This document shows positions 34,165 to 42,866 of a DNA stretch of 64,000 bases, piece by piece. Under the pieces are notes generated by a model that saw only the letters and a program-made list of their open reading frames with translations, was not told the origin of the DNA and searched no databases. The translations under genes and the position numbers were made by a program. Source of the stretch: JAKACA01 sp963735115 (GTDB lineage Bacteria > Actinomycetota > Acidimicrobiia > Acidimicrobiales > Bog-793); assembly GCA_963735115.1 (NCBI GenBank), contig CAVTJR010000003.1, forward strand, positions 868,001-932,000, read 5' to 3'. The first letter of the stretch is position 1, and the number at the start of each line of letters is the position of its first letter.

Positions 34165-34863
34165 TCAGCGCGGGAACCTCGGCAGTTCGACGAAGGCGAC
34201 GAGGCAAAGGTGCGTGGCGACGGCGGAGAGGACAAAGGCGTGGAAGATCTCGTGGTAGCCGAACACCTTCGGCCAGGGGTCGGGGCGCCGCCGGGCATAG
34301 ACGACGGCGCCGGCGGTGTAGAGGAGCCCGCCGCCCAAGAGCAGCCCGATACCGAGGGCGCCGATGGCGTGGAACATCTCCGGGATGACGACGACGGCGA
34401 GCCAACCGAGAACGACGTAGGGGAGGGCGATGGCCCACTTGGGAGCGTCCAGCCACACGAGTCGAAGGACCACGCCGGCGATTGCGCCCGCCCAGACGAT
34501 GCCGATGACGATGGGCGCGTCGGCTCCCGGAAGCACGAGGCCGGCGGCGGCCGTATAGGACCCGGCGATGGCGAAGAAGATCATGGAGTGGTCGAGCTGC
34601 CGCATCCTCCGGCGCTTCGCCGGCTCCCAGTTGATTCGATGGAAGAGGGCGCTCACCGTGAGCATGGCCGTGATCGTCGTCACGTAGACAGCCGTCAGGA
34701 TCTCGGCCGTCGTGGTCCTGGCGCGCAGAACGAGGAGGGGCCCGATGACGAGCATGGCGAAGGCGCCGGCTTCGTGCGAGACGCCACGGAGGAGCGGTTT
34801 CGGTCGGGCAGCCGATGTCTGGACGCCGGCGGCCGAGGCGCCGGCGGTCGGGTAGATCGCCAC
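34165..34863 (-). CDS. Hemolysin III / YqfA-family membrane protein
   Basis: 232 aa with seven hydrophobic segments. Family motifs: LLRGVSHEAGAFAMLVIGPL, LTVSALFHRINWEPAKRRRM followed by RQLDHSMIFFAIAGSYTAAA, and near the end VFGYHEIFHAFVLSAVATHL. The conserved Ser, His and Asp of the PAQR/HlyIII superfamily (S and H of SALFHR, D of LDHS, H of YHEIFH) are all present, consistent with a metal site and a lipid-hydrolase-like fold. The biological role in bacteria is not settled. The first 25 residues are a variable cytoplasmic leader. Confidence 0.88.
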   Translation of the reverse strand: MAIYPTAGASAAGVQTSAARPKPLLRGVSHEAGAFAMLVIGPLLVLRARTTTAEILTAVYVTTITAMLTVSALFHRINWEPAKRRRMRQLDHSMIFFAIAGSYTAAAGLVLPGADAPIVIGIVWAGAIAGVVLRLVWLDAPKWAIALPYVVLGWLAVVVIPEMFHAIGALGIGLLLGGGLLYTAGAVVYARRRPDPWPKVFGYHEIFHAFVLSAVATHLCLVAFVELPRFPR

Positions 34864-34951
34864 AGCTGGAGCGTATCTTGGGTGTCAGGTCGCCTTGGAC
34901 CGCGCGAGCCGTCTTCACGCACCTGCAGAGCCCCACCAGATCCGACCTCCG

Positions 34952-35704
34952 CTAGTTCGGAACGACCCAGAGCCGAATCGCCAGCCCGAGCCCCGTCAGG
35001 GCGACGAGCCAGCGGAGAACGTCACCGGGGATTCTTCGTGCGACGGAAGGTCCGACCGTGCTGCCGACGAACATCCCGAGCGCCAATGGGGCGGCCGCCG
35101 TCCAGTCGACTGGTCCGAAAAACGCGAACGCGGCTGCGGCGACGACCGTGGCCACACCCGCGAGCACGTTCTTGAGAGCATTCGCCCTGGCGACGTGCTG
35201 GTCGACTGTCAACAGCAGGAGGGCAAGAACCATTACGCCCGCGCCGGCGCCGAAATAACCGTTGTACACCGACACCGCAAATAGTCCGCAAGGCAACAGG
35301 TACTGGTTGCCGCCAACACGATGTTTGTCCTGCCAGGCTGAGAGCTTTGGTTGCGCGAGCAGGCTGATCGACGCAAAAACGAGCAAGAAGGGCACGACGC
35401 GCCCGAAGACGCCCGTGGGTGTCGACAGCAACAACGCAGAGCCGACCGCTGCACCTGCCGCCGCCATGAGTGCCCAGCGCCGGAGCCACGACCCTCTTCC
35501 TGCCAGCTCGGGTCGGGAAGCCAGGGCGGCACCTGGCCCGCACGCCACAAGAGCGACGATGTTCGTCACATTCGCCGGCAAGACCGGAAGTCCGACCGAC
35601 AGCAGAGCTGGGTAGGAAATCAGGGAGGTGATGCCCCCAGCAGTGCCCACGATCCCAGCGAGCGCTCCGGCGCCCAGCAGCACAGCGTCGGCGGTCGCGG
35701 ACAC
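34952..35704 (-). CDS. TSUP/TauE/SafE-family sulfite exporter-like permease
   Basis: About 250 aa from GTG 35704, which follows AAGGAG with a short 2-base gap; GTG 35755 is an alternative adding 17 residues. The duplicated TSUP half-motif is present: ADAVLLGAGALAGIVGTAGG with PALLSVGLPVLPANVTNIVA, then VSVYNGYFGAGAGVMVLALL with RANALKNVLAGVATVVAAAA. About eight helices. TSUP proteins export or import small organosulfur and organic anions; the substrate here is unknown. No flanking sulfur genes are seen. Confidence 0.82.
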   Translation of the reverse strand: MSATADAVLLGAGALAGIVGTAGGITSLISYPALLSVGLPVLPANVTNIVALVACGPGAALASRPELAGRGSWLRRWALMAAAGAAVGSALLLSTPTGVFGRVVPFLLVFASISLLAQPKLSAWQDKHRVGGNQYLLPCGLFAVSVYNGYFGAGAGVMVLALLLLTVDQHVARANALKNVLAGVATVVAAAAFAFFGPVDWTAAAPLALGMFVGSTVGPSVARRIPGDVLRWLVALTGLGLAIRLWVVPN

Positions 35705-35811
35705 AACTCCTTGAGAGTAGGCCAGGGTGGTCCCGGAAGAGCGGTAGGAATCCACGTGAGACTGCAACGGGCCGAACCGGCACGGCTCCGCCGGCGCTCG
35801 ACGGGGCACTC

Positions 35812-36252
35812 TCAGCTGAGGCGGGCGTCCGGCAGGGTGGCGAGGTAGCACTTCTCCTCGACCCGCTCGGCGATGCGCCAGCCGTCGGAGGTTCGCACCA
35901 GCTGGTCGTGGTACCACAAGCCGCAGTAGTACAAGCCGTCCGGGCGCCCCTCCCGTCGAAAGACCATCGGGTTGTGGCAGATGGTGTGGCATTCGGCTCG
36001 GTCGCCCTCGATGGTGATCGTGCTCGTGGCGGCGAGGTGGTAGTAGGCGACATGGGCGGCGAGCACGTCCGCCAAGAAACCCTTCATCTCCGCCAGCCCA
36101 GCCCTCGGCGCCCCGAAAGCCGTGTAGTCCATGACGGCGTCGGCGGTGAAGATCGCGTCGAGCTCGTCGAGCTGCCGGCGGTCGATGGCATGGCAGTAGC
36201 GGGCGATCAAGTCCTGGATCTCGAGGCGGTCCGAAATCTCCTGCAGGTCCAT
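35812..36252 (-). CDS. SnoaL-like (NTF2-fold) protein
   Basis: 146 aa from the ATG at 36252. The NTF2-like fold is recognisable by IQDLIARYCHAIDRRQLDEL, DAIFTADAVMDYTAFGAPRA and the late strands YYCGLWYHDQLVRTSDGWRI. Members include dehydratases, isomerases (ketosteroid isomerase-like) and accessory proteins. The pocket carries Y18-C-H-x-x-D typical of SnoaL_4. It is the last gene of a three-gene operon with an epimerase and an SDR; a steroid or polyketide-like substrate is possible but unproven. Confidence 0.83.
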   Translation of the reverse strand: MDLQEISDRLEIQDLIARYCHAIDRRQLDELDAIFTADAVMDYTAFGAPRAGLAEMKGFLADVLAAHVAYYHLAATSTITIEGDRAECHTICHNPMVFRREGRPDGLYYCGLWYHDQLVRTSDGWRIAERVEEKCYLATLPDARLS

Positions 36253-37181
36253 CACGCCGGCACCATGACGCCCGGATGGCGGGCGAGCAGCGTCGCCCGC
36301 ATGCCGTCCCGCCAGCCGACGCGGCACGGGCCGGTGATCGCGGCGCGCCGGGTGACGTCGGCGATAGCTCCGAGCGGGCCGCCGTGCGAGGGCCCGATCT
36401 CGACGATGGCCTTCTGCCCGCTCAGCTCGGCCACGTAGCTGCACCATTCCTGCACGCTCACGACTTCGTCCCCACCCCAATTCACGATCGTCGCCGGCAC
36501 CGAGGCCGCCGCCAGCAAGGCGGGCACCTGCTCGTTGATGTCGTCCTCGAAGATGGGGTTGTAGCAGCTGGGGTCGTGCCGGGTCACGACCGCCCGACCC
36601 TCCACGACCGAGTCGGCGTCATAGGCGGGCAAGCCGCCGTTCGGCCCGTAGGAGGCGTTCATGCGGGCGATGGTGATGGGAAGGTCGAAGAGCCGCGCAC
36701 AGGTGCGGGCGACCGCCTCCTCGCCGATCTTCGTCATCGAGTAGGTGGGGGCAAAGGGGGAGTTCGTCTCCCCGAGAGGATCGCTCTCGGTGTAGACGTG
36801 GGCGGGGTCGGGGTGCGGCCGGTAGACGGACTGGGTCGACATCACGAGCATGGCCTTGGCGTGCCGGCAGTGGTGCATGAGAAGGCCGACGGTCTCGGCG
36901 TTGTTCCGCATGGCTCGGTCGATGTCAGGATTCGGGCCGATGTAGGCGGCGAGGTGCACTACGTAGGTGAAGTCGGCCGGCAGATCTCCGTAGTCGCCGG
37001 AGGCGAGATCGAGCCGGACCGGCTTGACCCCGGCGTCGGCCACGCGTTCCCGCGAACCCTCGGCGCGAAAGCGCCCGACACCCCACACCTCGTTGTCGCG
37101 GGCGAGGCGTCGTGCCATCGGCAGGCCGATCTGGCCGGCGGCGCCGGTGATGAGGATCTTCTCTCCGGACAACGCCGTCAT
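36252..37181 (-). CDS. NAD-dependent epimerase/dehydratase family protein
   Basis: 309 aa extended SDR. Cofactor motif ITGAAGQIGLPMAR with G-x-x-G-x-x-G near residue 12, acidic and Arg patch in VGRFRAEGSRERV, DLASGDYGDL, VVHLAAYIGPNPDIDRAMRN, and catalytic YSMTKIGEE as the YxxxK motif. The C-terminal domain has VNWGGDEVVSVQEWCSYVAE. One base of overlap (TGATG) joins it to the SnoaL gene, and one base separates it from the SDR. The substrate is unknown. Confidence 0.87.
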   Translation of the reverse strand: MTALSGEKILITGAAGQIGLPMARRLARDNEVWGVGRFRAEGSRERVADAGVKPVRLDLASGDYGDLPADFTYVVHLAAYIGPNPDIDRAMRNNAETVGLLMHHCRHAKAMLVMSTQSVYRPHPDPAHVYTESDPLGETNSPFAPTYSMTKIGEEAVARTCARLFDLPITIARMNASYGPNGGLPAYDADSVVEGRAVVTRHDPSCYNPIFEDDINEQVPALLAAASVPATIVNWGGDEVVSVQEWCSYVAELSGQKAIVEIGPSHGGPLGAIADVTRRAAITGPCRVGWRDGMRATLLARHPGVMVPA

Positions 37182-37182
37182 G

Positions 37183-37911
37183 TCAGCCCCCCGCTCCGGC
37201 GCTGGCGCCGCCGTCCACGTGGATCACCTGCCCGGTGACGTAGCGCGCCCCGGGAGAGCACAGCCAGGCGATCACGTCGGCCACCTCGTCGGGCTCGCCC
37301 ATCCGCCGCAAGGGGATGTGGCGGGCGCGTCGCTCGCCTGCCTCCCCGGCCAAGCGATCGGCGTTGCCCTCCGTCCGCACGACGCCGGGGGCGACGGCGT
37401 TCACGCGCACGCCGGCCGGGCCGAGCTCGAGCGCCAGCTGGCCGGTGAGCGCTTCGATACCCGCCTTCGAGGACGGGTACACCCCGTATCCGGGAGTCCG
37501 AGTGGTGGCCGCGCCCGACGACAGGTTGACGATGCTGCCGGCGTGGCGCTCGGTCATCCCGGGGGCGAAGGCCTGGCAGCACCAGAGTGTTCCGAGGAGG
37601 TTGACGCCGAGCACACGGGCGGCATCGCCCTCCAAGGTGTCCGGCAGCGACGTGAACCGCCAGATGCCGGCGTTGTTGACGAGCACCTCGACGTCGCCGA
37701 CGGCGGCGGCGATGTCCTCGGCCAGCTGCTGGACGGCGTCGCGCTCGGCTACGTCGCAGGCGCGGGCCTCGCCGCCGATCTCGGCGGCAGTGGCGGTAGC
37801 GGCGTCCCCGTCGAGGTCGACTGCGACGAGCCGGTAGCCGTCGGCTGCCAGCCGGCGGGCCGTCGAGCGCCCGATGCCACGGCCGGCGCCCGTCACCACG
37901 GCTACCCCCAT
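37183..37911 (-). CDS. SDR-family oxidoreductase
   Basis: 242 aa classical SDR. VVTGAGRGIGRSTARRLAAD at the N-terminus, VNNAGIWRFTSLPDT, NLSSGAAT, YGVYPSSKAGIEALTGQLAL with the YxxxK pair, APGVVRTEGNAD and YVTGQVIHVDGG. First gene of the minus-strand operon with the epimerase and SnoaL genes. The upstream 170-bp spacer is shared with a divergent cyclase gene that carries a KstR-like palindrome. Confidence 0.88.
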   Translation of the reverse strand: MGVAVVTGAGRGIGRSTARRLAADGYRLVAVDLDGDAATATAAEIGGEARACDVAERDAVQQLAEDIAAAVGDVEVLVNNAGIWRFTSLPDTLEGDAARVLGVNLLGTLWCCQAFAPGMTERHAGSIVNLSSGAATTRTPGYGVYPSSKAGIEALTGQLALELGPAGVRVNAVAPGVVRTEGNADRLAGEAGERRARHIPLRRMGEPDEVADVIAWLCSPGARYVTGQVIHVDGGASAGAGG

Positions 37912-38057
37912 CGTCCGTATCTCCTTCCGGCCGGCGCCTGTCCCACCCGATCACCGCCCTCGGGTCGGCGACGGCGCAACGCATCGGCCCTTGCCCCCGG
38001 GCGGCTCGGGATCGGCTCGGCCCGGCGGGTTGTGGCGGCGATCGTATCGCCCATGAC

Positions 38058-38071
38058 AAGAACGCGTTCTA
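38058..38071 (+). promoter_or_regulatory. KstR-like palindrome upstream of the cyclase-family gene
   Basis: AAGAACGCGTTCTA fits the TNNAACNNGTTNNA pattern of the actinobacterial lipid/cholesterol repressor KstR except for the first base (A not T). The inner AGAACGCGTTCT is a perfect 12-bp palindrome. It ends 10 bp before ATG 38082, where a repressor would block initiation. No kstR gene is in the window, so the assignment is inference from motif memory. Confidence 0.45.
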
Positions 38072-38081
38072 TTCTTCGGCC

Positions 38082-38978
38082 ATGCAGGCGGACGAAGCCA
38101 AGGGGAACTGGGGGCGATGGGGCCCCGAGGACGAACGCGGGGCGCTCAACCTCGCCACGCCTGACGTCGTCCTCGAGGCCGCGCGGGCGATTCGCACGGG
38201 CAAGGTGTACTCGCTCGCCCTCCCGATCTCTCGCAGCCGCACCCCGGCGGTCTGGGACCGCCCGCCGCCGGAGCGCTTCACGCGGACGGCACCGCAGGAC
38301 CACAACCCGGTTGATGTATTCGGGCTGCCGGCCGCCGGGTCCGCCGACGACATGCTCGTACTCCCGAGCCATGCCGGCACACACCTCGATGCGTTGTCGC
38401 ACGTGTTCGAAGGGGAGCACTTCTACAACGGGCATCCGGTCAGCTCCTTCAGCACTCGGCGGGGTGCGGGCAGGTGCTCGATCGTGTCCACCGGGACGGT
38501 GGCGGTCCGCGGCGTGCTGCTCGACGTCGCCGCCGGGGCGGGGCTGCCGGCGCTGCCCGCCGGCCACACCATCATCGCCGCCGAGCTCGCGGCATGCTGC
38601 GAGCGCCAAGGCGTCGAGATCCGGCCCGGCGACGGTGTCCTGGTGCGCACGGGCTGGCTCGAAGCCCTCACGGCCGACCCGTCGACGCCCTCGTTCCCGC
38701 AACCCGGCATCGGCCTCGAGGCCGCCGAGTGGCTGCGCCGATGCGACGTGTCCCTCGTGGCGGCTGACAACTCGGCCGTCGAGGTGCTCCCGTTCGACGG
38801 CGGCCGAGAGCTCGCCGTCCACGTCCAGCTCATCGTGCACTCGGGCATCGCCTTGCTCGAGCACGCCTGGCTGGCGGAGCTCGCGGCCGATAGTTGCTTC
38901 ACGAGTCTTCTCGTCGTCGGGGCCCTCCCTGTCGTCGGAGCCACCGGAAGCCCGGTCAACCCGATCGCCATCGGCTGA
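38082..38978 (+). CDS. Cyclase-family metal-dependent hydrolase (kynurenine formamidase-like)
   Basis: 298 aa. The cyclase-family signature SHAGTHLDALSH is at 96-107, with H97, H101, D103 and H107 as candidate metal ligands. Other family segments are KGNWGRWGPEDERGALNLAT, GDGVLVRTGWLEAL, LEAAEWLRRCDVSLVAADNS and LIVHSGIALLEH. The N-terminus with R-W-G-x-x-D-E-x-G is common in actinobacterial homologues. It likely opens a ring or hydrolyses an amide, but no substrate is indicated. It is followed after 23 bp by a zinc alcohol dehydrogenase. Confidence 0.85.
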   Translation: MQADEAKGNWGRWGPEDERGALNLATPDVVLEAARAIRTGKVYSLALPISRSRTPAVWDRPPPERFTRTAPQDHNPVDVFGLPAAGSADDMLVLPSHAGTHLDALSHVFEGEHFYNGHPVSSFSTRRGAGRCSIVSTGTVAVRGVLLDVAAGAGLPALPAGHTIIAAELAACCERQGVEIRPGDGVLVRTGWLEALTADPSTPSFPQPGIGLEAAEWLRRCDVSLVAADNSAVEVLPFDGGRELAVHVQLIVHSGIALLEHAWLAELAADSCFTSLLVVGALPVVGATGSPVNPIAIG

Positions 38979-39001
38979 CCGGGCCGACTGAGGAGGACAG
39001 C

Positions 39002-40072
39002 ATGCAAGCCGTTGTCTGGACGGGGGAGCTCGAGGTCCGCAACGACGTCGAGCTGCGCTCGATCGAGCCTCACGAGGTGCGCGTCCGCCTGCACAGTGCG
39101 GGGCTGTGCCATTCCGACGTCGCCGTCGTCGACGGGACGATTCCCTTTCCCACCCCGGTCGTGCTCGGCCACGAAGGCGCCGGTGTCGTCGAGGAGGCCG
39201 GCAGCGCCACCTCCAAGGTGAAGGTGGGGGATCACGTCGTGCTCACGACCCTCGGCAACTGCGGCCAGTGCGACGCCTGCGACCGCGGTCAGCCGACCCA
39301 CTGCCGCGAGACGATGGGCCGCCTCGGCAAGCCGTTCAGCGTGGCCGGCGAGGATGCGTACCAGTTCGCCAACACCGGCGTGTTCGCCGAGGCGACGGTG
39401 GTCCGCGAGTCGCAGGCGATCGTCATCGATCCCCGCGTGCCCTTCGACGCCGCCTGCCTCATCGGGTGTGCCGTCGTGACAGGCGCCGGCGCCGTGCTCA
39501 ATCGCGCCCATGTGCAACCTGGCCAGACGGTGGTCGTCATCGGGGCGGGCGGGATCGGCTTGTCGGTCGTTCAAGCCGCCCGTCTGGCGGGCGCATCGAG
39601 GATCGTCGTCGTCGATGCCAACCCTGCCAAGGACTTGGCCGCCGTCGAGTTCGGGGCGACCGACTTCGTGGACGCATCGGCCGTCGAGGACACGGTGAAG
39701 GCCGTGCGAGAGCTCGGCTTGAAGCGAGGCGTCGACCACGCCTTCGAGTGCGTTGGGCAGCCGGCGCTCATCCGCAACGCCATCGATCTCCTTGACTGGG
39801 GGGGCACGTGCACGCTCGTAGGCGTGCCGAAGCTTGGCACGGAGGCGAGCTTCGTCGTGAACTCCCTCTACAACAACAAGTCGATCCTCGGCTGCCGCTA
39901 CGGAGCCGCCCGTCCGCACCACGACATCCCCCTCATCGTCCAGCTCTACCTCGACGGCCGCTTCCTGCTCGACGAGATGGTGACGAAGACCTACCCGTTG
40001 GGGCACATCGGCGAGGCCATCTCGGATCTGCACGACGGCAAGCTGAACCGGGGCGTCCTCCGGATCGCTTGA
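39002..40072 (+). CDS. Zinc-dependent alcohol dehydrogenase (MDR family)
   Basis: 356 aa from ATG 39002 with AGGAGG 5 bases before it. Catalytic zinc ligands C36 (GLCHSD) and H57 (GHEGAG); structural zinc Cys at 87, 90, 93 and 101 in NCGQCDACDRGQPTHC. The NAD motif is VVVIGAGGIGLSVVQAARLA with the following D of VVVDAN, pointing to NAD. The overall pattern matches class III-like or actinobacterial NDMA-type ADHs. It sits after the cyclase gene and before the TetR-led F420 operon, so it may oxidise a shared intermediate. Confidence 0.92.
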   Translation: MQAVVWTGELEVRNDVELRSIEPHEVRVRLHSAGLCHSDVAVVDGTIPFPTPVVLGHEGAGVVEEAGSATSKVKVGDHVVLTTLGNCGQCDACDRGQPTHCRETMGRLGKPFSVAGEDAYQFANTGVFAEATVVRESQAIVIDPRVPFDAACLIGCAVVTGAGAVLNRAHVQPGQTVVVIGAGGIGLSVVQAARLAGASRIVVVDANPAKDLAAVEFGATDFVDASAVEDTVKAVRELGLKRGVDHAFECVGQPALIRNAIDLLDWGGTCTLVGVPKLGTEASFVVNSLYNNKSILGCRYGAARPHHDIPLIVQLYLDGRFLLDEMVTKTYPLGHIGEAISDLHDGKLNRGVLRIA

Positions 40073-40082
40073 CACGACCGCA

Positions 40083-40107
40083 ATTACTGGCCAAACTGAC
40101 CAGTAAT
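40083..40107 (+). promoter_or_regulatory. Inverted repeat overlapping the TetR start codon (probable operator)
   Basis: ATTACTGG at 40083-40090 and its exact complement CCAGTAAT at 40100-40107, with a 9-base centre. The right arm contains the first two bases of ATG 40106. No other in-frame start lies close downstream, so the transcript may be leaderless and the repeat a self-operator. The palindrome is seen; the binding protein is inferred. Confidence 0.65.
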
Positions 40108-40765
40108 GCTACCCAGTGAGGCGGGGACGGTTGCGGTAGCCGATCCGCCCTCTCTCGTCCGTCTTGCCGCCGGTGAGCTGCGGGCGGGTGCCGGCAGGCC
40201 CCGCGACCCTCGCGTCGATGAAGCCATCCTGCAGGCGACGCGTGATCTCCTCGTCACCCTCGGCTACCGGCGGCTCGCCGTCGACGCTGTGGCACGGCGG
40301 GCGGGCGTGAGCCGTACGACGGTTCGGCTCCGTTGGAAGTCGAAGGCGGAGCTGGTATTCGACGCTGTCGCGCCGGACCCTGAGATCCTGCAGGTGCCCG
40401 ACACGGGATCGCTGGAGGGCGACATCCGCCGTTGCGTCGACAACACGGTGAGGCTGTTTCGCTCCGCCCCGATGAGGGCAGCCTTCCAAGGGCTGCTCGA
40501 CGACGTCCGCAACCATCCGGACGTCCGCCGTGCCCTCTCCGAGCGGATCTACCAGCCGTCTATCGAAGGCTTCTCCCAGCTCGTCGGGCGCGCGGTCGCC
40601 CGCGGCGAGATCCGGCAACCGATCGACGCCGACGTGCTCTTCGACGTCATCGCCGGGTCGTCGCTCTACCGGCTGACGGTGAGCGGCGGAGACCCGGCCC
40701 GCCTCGCCGATCAGCTGGTGGCGATCCTCACCGCCGGTCTCGCCGCCACCACGAAGGAGCAATGA
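40106..40765 (+). CDS. TetR-family transcriptional regulator
   Basis: 219 aa. Helix-turn-helix at about 35-80: VDEAILQATRDLLVTLGYRR, LAVDAVARRAGVSRTTVRLR, WKSKAELVFDAV. The C-terminal ligand domain (LEGDIRRCVDNTVRLFRSAP) resembles TetR_C_11-type domains. It starts inside an ATTACTGG/CCAGTAAT palindrome and precedes the LLM gene by 3 bp, so it probably represses the whole operon of F420-type enzymes and aldehyde dehydrogenase. Confidence 0.88.
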   Translation: MLPSEAGTVAVADPPSLVRLAAGELRAGAGRPRDPRVDEAILQATRDLLVTLGYRRLAVDAVARRAGVSRTTVRLRWKSKAELVFDAVAPDPEILQVPDTGSLEGDIRRCVDNTVRLFRSAPMRAAFQGLLDDVRNHPDVRRALSERIYQPSIEGFSQLVGRAVARGEIRQPIDADVLFDVIAGSSLYRLTVSGGDPARLADQLVAILTAGLAATTKEQ

Positions 40766-40768
40766 ATC

Positions 40769-41900
40769 ATGGAGTTCGGAGTCTTCATCCAGAACTATGT
40801 GCCGAAGTGGCGCCAGGCCGCCGACCCGGACGCCGAGCACCATGCCCTCTTCGAGGACCTGGCCGTCGTCGAGGCGGCTGACCGTTACGGCTTCAAATAC
40901 GCCTGGGCGACGGAGCACCACTTCCTCGACGAGTACTCCCACCTCTCGGCGAATGACGTCGTGCTCGCCTACTTGGCGGCGAAGACGGACCGGATACACC
41001 TCGGCTCCGGCATCTTCAACCCGCTCCCGAGCGTCAACCACCCCGCCAAGGTGGCCGAACGGGTGGCCATGCTCGACCACGTGACGGGCGGTCGTTTCGA
41101 ATTCGGGACGGGAAGGGGGGCCGGGAGCCACGAGATCCTGGGGTTTCTGCCCGGGATGGGCGACCTGAACGGCACGAAGGAGATTCTGGGAGGAGGTCAT
41201 CGGCGAGTTCCCGAAGATGTGGATGCAGGAGACCTACGAGGGTTTCGAAGGCAAGTTCTGGTCGCTCCCGGCTCGCAAGATCCTTCCCAAGCCCTACGTC
41301 AAGCCGCACCCGGCGATGTGGTATGCCGCCGGCAACCCCGGCAGCTACGAAATGGCGGCTCGGATCGGCCTCGGCGTGCTCGGCTTCTCGGTCAGTTCCG
41401 TGAACGCTTTGGCTCCCGTGCTCGAGGCCTACAAGAAGGCCATCCCGAACGCCGAGCCGATCGGTGCCTTCGTGAACGACAACGTCATGGTGACGACGGC
41501 AGCCTGGGTCGCCGAAGAGGCGGAGGACGCCTACCGCCTCGCCTCCGAGGCCCGCATGAATTACCTGCAGTCGAACGTCTTCCGCTATCACGACACGTTT
41601 CCCCACCCGAGCTGGGTGCCCCAGTGGCCGGAGCTGCTCCCGGACATGTCGCCTGAGGACGTCAAGAAGGCCGCCACCGGCGGTGCCATGCTCGCCGGCA
41701 ACCCGGACGACGCCCTCGCGCAGTGCCAGCGCTGGGAGGCCGCCGGGGCCGACCAGCTCGTCATCGGTGTCGGGCCGGGCTCGCACGAGGGCACCCTCGA
41801 GACCTTGCGGCTACTCGGCACCCACGTCATCCCGAAGCTCGACCGTGACCCGGTGCATCGCACGACCCGGTTCCGGGCGGCCGCCGCCCTCGCCGGCTGA
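40769..41900 (+). CDS. LLM-class flavin/F420-dependent oxidoreductase, disrupted by a frameshift
   Basis: The first frame begins MEFGVFIQNYVPKWRQAADP, a luciferase-like TIM barrel with ATEHHFLDEYSHLSANDVVL and FGTGRGAGSHEI, and goes off after NGTKEI near 41185. The second frame carries WEEVIGEFPKMWMQETYEGF and the rest to KLDRDP...ALAG at 41900. Dropping one base of ATTCTGGG (41183-41190) joins them as KEI-WEEVIGEF. The restored protein is about 376 aa, normal for LLM monooxygenase-type enzymes. In the reading frame of ORF 1 an unrelated tail would run to 41656. It is either a recent mutation or a base error. Confidence 0.75.
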
Positions 41901-41924
41901 GGCGACCGGGCGCTCCCGCACGGC

Positions 41925-42866
41925 ATGAGCATCCTCCACTTCGGCATGACCCTTCCGGTCCAGGGCCAGTCACGACTCATGGCCGAGTCGTGGGAGGCCT
42001 CCGCCGGGCCGCCCGAGATGGCGCGAGTCGCCCGGGCGTGCGAGGCGGCCGGTTTCGACAACGTGAGCGTGTGCGACCACATCGCCGTTCCCCGCCAGCT
42101 GGCGGACCGGATGAGCACAGTCTGGTACGACCCGGTGGCCACGCTCGGGTGGCTGGCGGGCATCACGGCGCGTCTGCGCCTTCTCTCGCAGATCTACGTC
42201 CTGCCCTACCGCCACCCGCTGCAGACGGCCAAGTCCTTTGCGACGCTCGACGCCCTCTCGGGTGGGAGGGCCGTGCTCGGTGTCGGCACGGGCCACGTCG
42301 AGGCGGAGTTCGGCGCTCTCGGCGTTTCCTTCGCCGACCGTGGCCGGCTCACCGACGAGGCGGTGCGAGCGTTGCGCCGGCTCTTCGCCGACGAGTGGGG
42401 CGGCGGCGCCGGCGAGCCGGACGATCTCGGCCAGCAGCCACGCCCGGTGCAGCCGGGCGGACCGCCCATCTGGGTCGGCGGCTCGACGGCACCGGCTCGG
42501 CGGCGGGCTGCCCTCCTCGGTGACGGTTGGCTGCCGCAGGGCCCACCGAGGATCGGCATGCAGGCGGCGGTGGCGGAGATACTCGCCTTGCGGGAGGAGG
42601 CCGGTAAGGCTGGCGAGCCGTTCGCCATGGGTGACATGGCGGCCTTCTACGTCGGCGAGCCCGCCTGGGAGACCGGCCGCTACTGCCTGGCCGCTCCAGG
42701 GGAGCGCATCGCCGAGTTCCTCCTCGGTCGGGCAGCCATGGGCGTCACCCACGTGCAGGTGCGCCTGCGCTCTCGCGACACCGAGGAGCTCGAAGACCAG
42801 ATCGCCGCTTTCGCCGGTTCGGTCGTCCCCCTGCTGGCCGGCGCCTCCGTCGAGGCAGGCAGATGA
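41925..42866 (+). CDS. LLM-class F420-dependent oxidoreductase
   Basis: 313 aa. Luciferase-like barrel with VARACEAAGFDNVSVCDHIA, LGWLAGITARLRLLSQIYVL, YRHPLQTAKSFATLDALSGG and VLGVGTGHVEAEFGALGVSF, then PPIWVGGSTAPARRRAALLG. The R-x-G-V-G-x-G-x-x-x-x-E pattern is that of the F420-dependent subgroup (TIGR03619-like). It lies 24 bp after the frameshifted LLM gene and overlaps the next gene by ATGA. Confidence 0.88.
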   Translation: MSILHFGMTLPVQGQSRLMAESWEASAGPPEMARVARACEAAGFDNVSVCDHIAVPRQLADRMSTVWYDPVATLGWLAGITARLRLLSQIYVLPYRHPLQTAKSFATLDALSGGRAVLGVGTGHVEAEFGALGVSFADRGRLTDEAVRALRRLFADEWGGGAGEPDDLGQQPRPVQPGGPPIWVGGSTAPARRRAALLGDGWLPQGPPRIGMQAAVAEILALREEAGKAGEPFAMGDMAAFYVGEPAWETGRYCLAAPGERIAEFLLGRAAMGVTHVQVRLRSRDTEELEDQIAAFAGSVVPLLAGASVEAGR

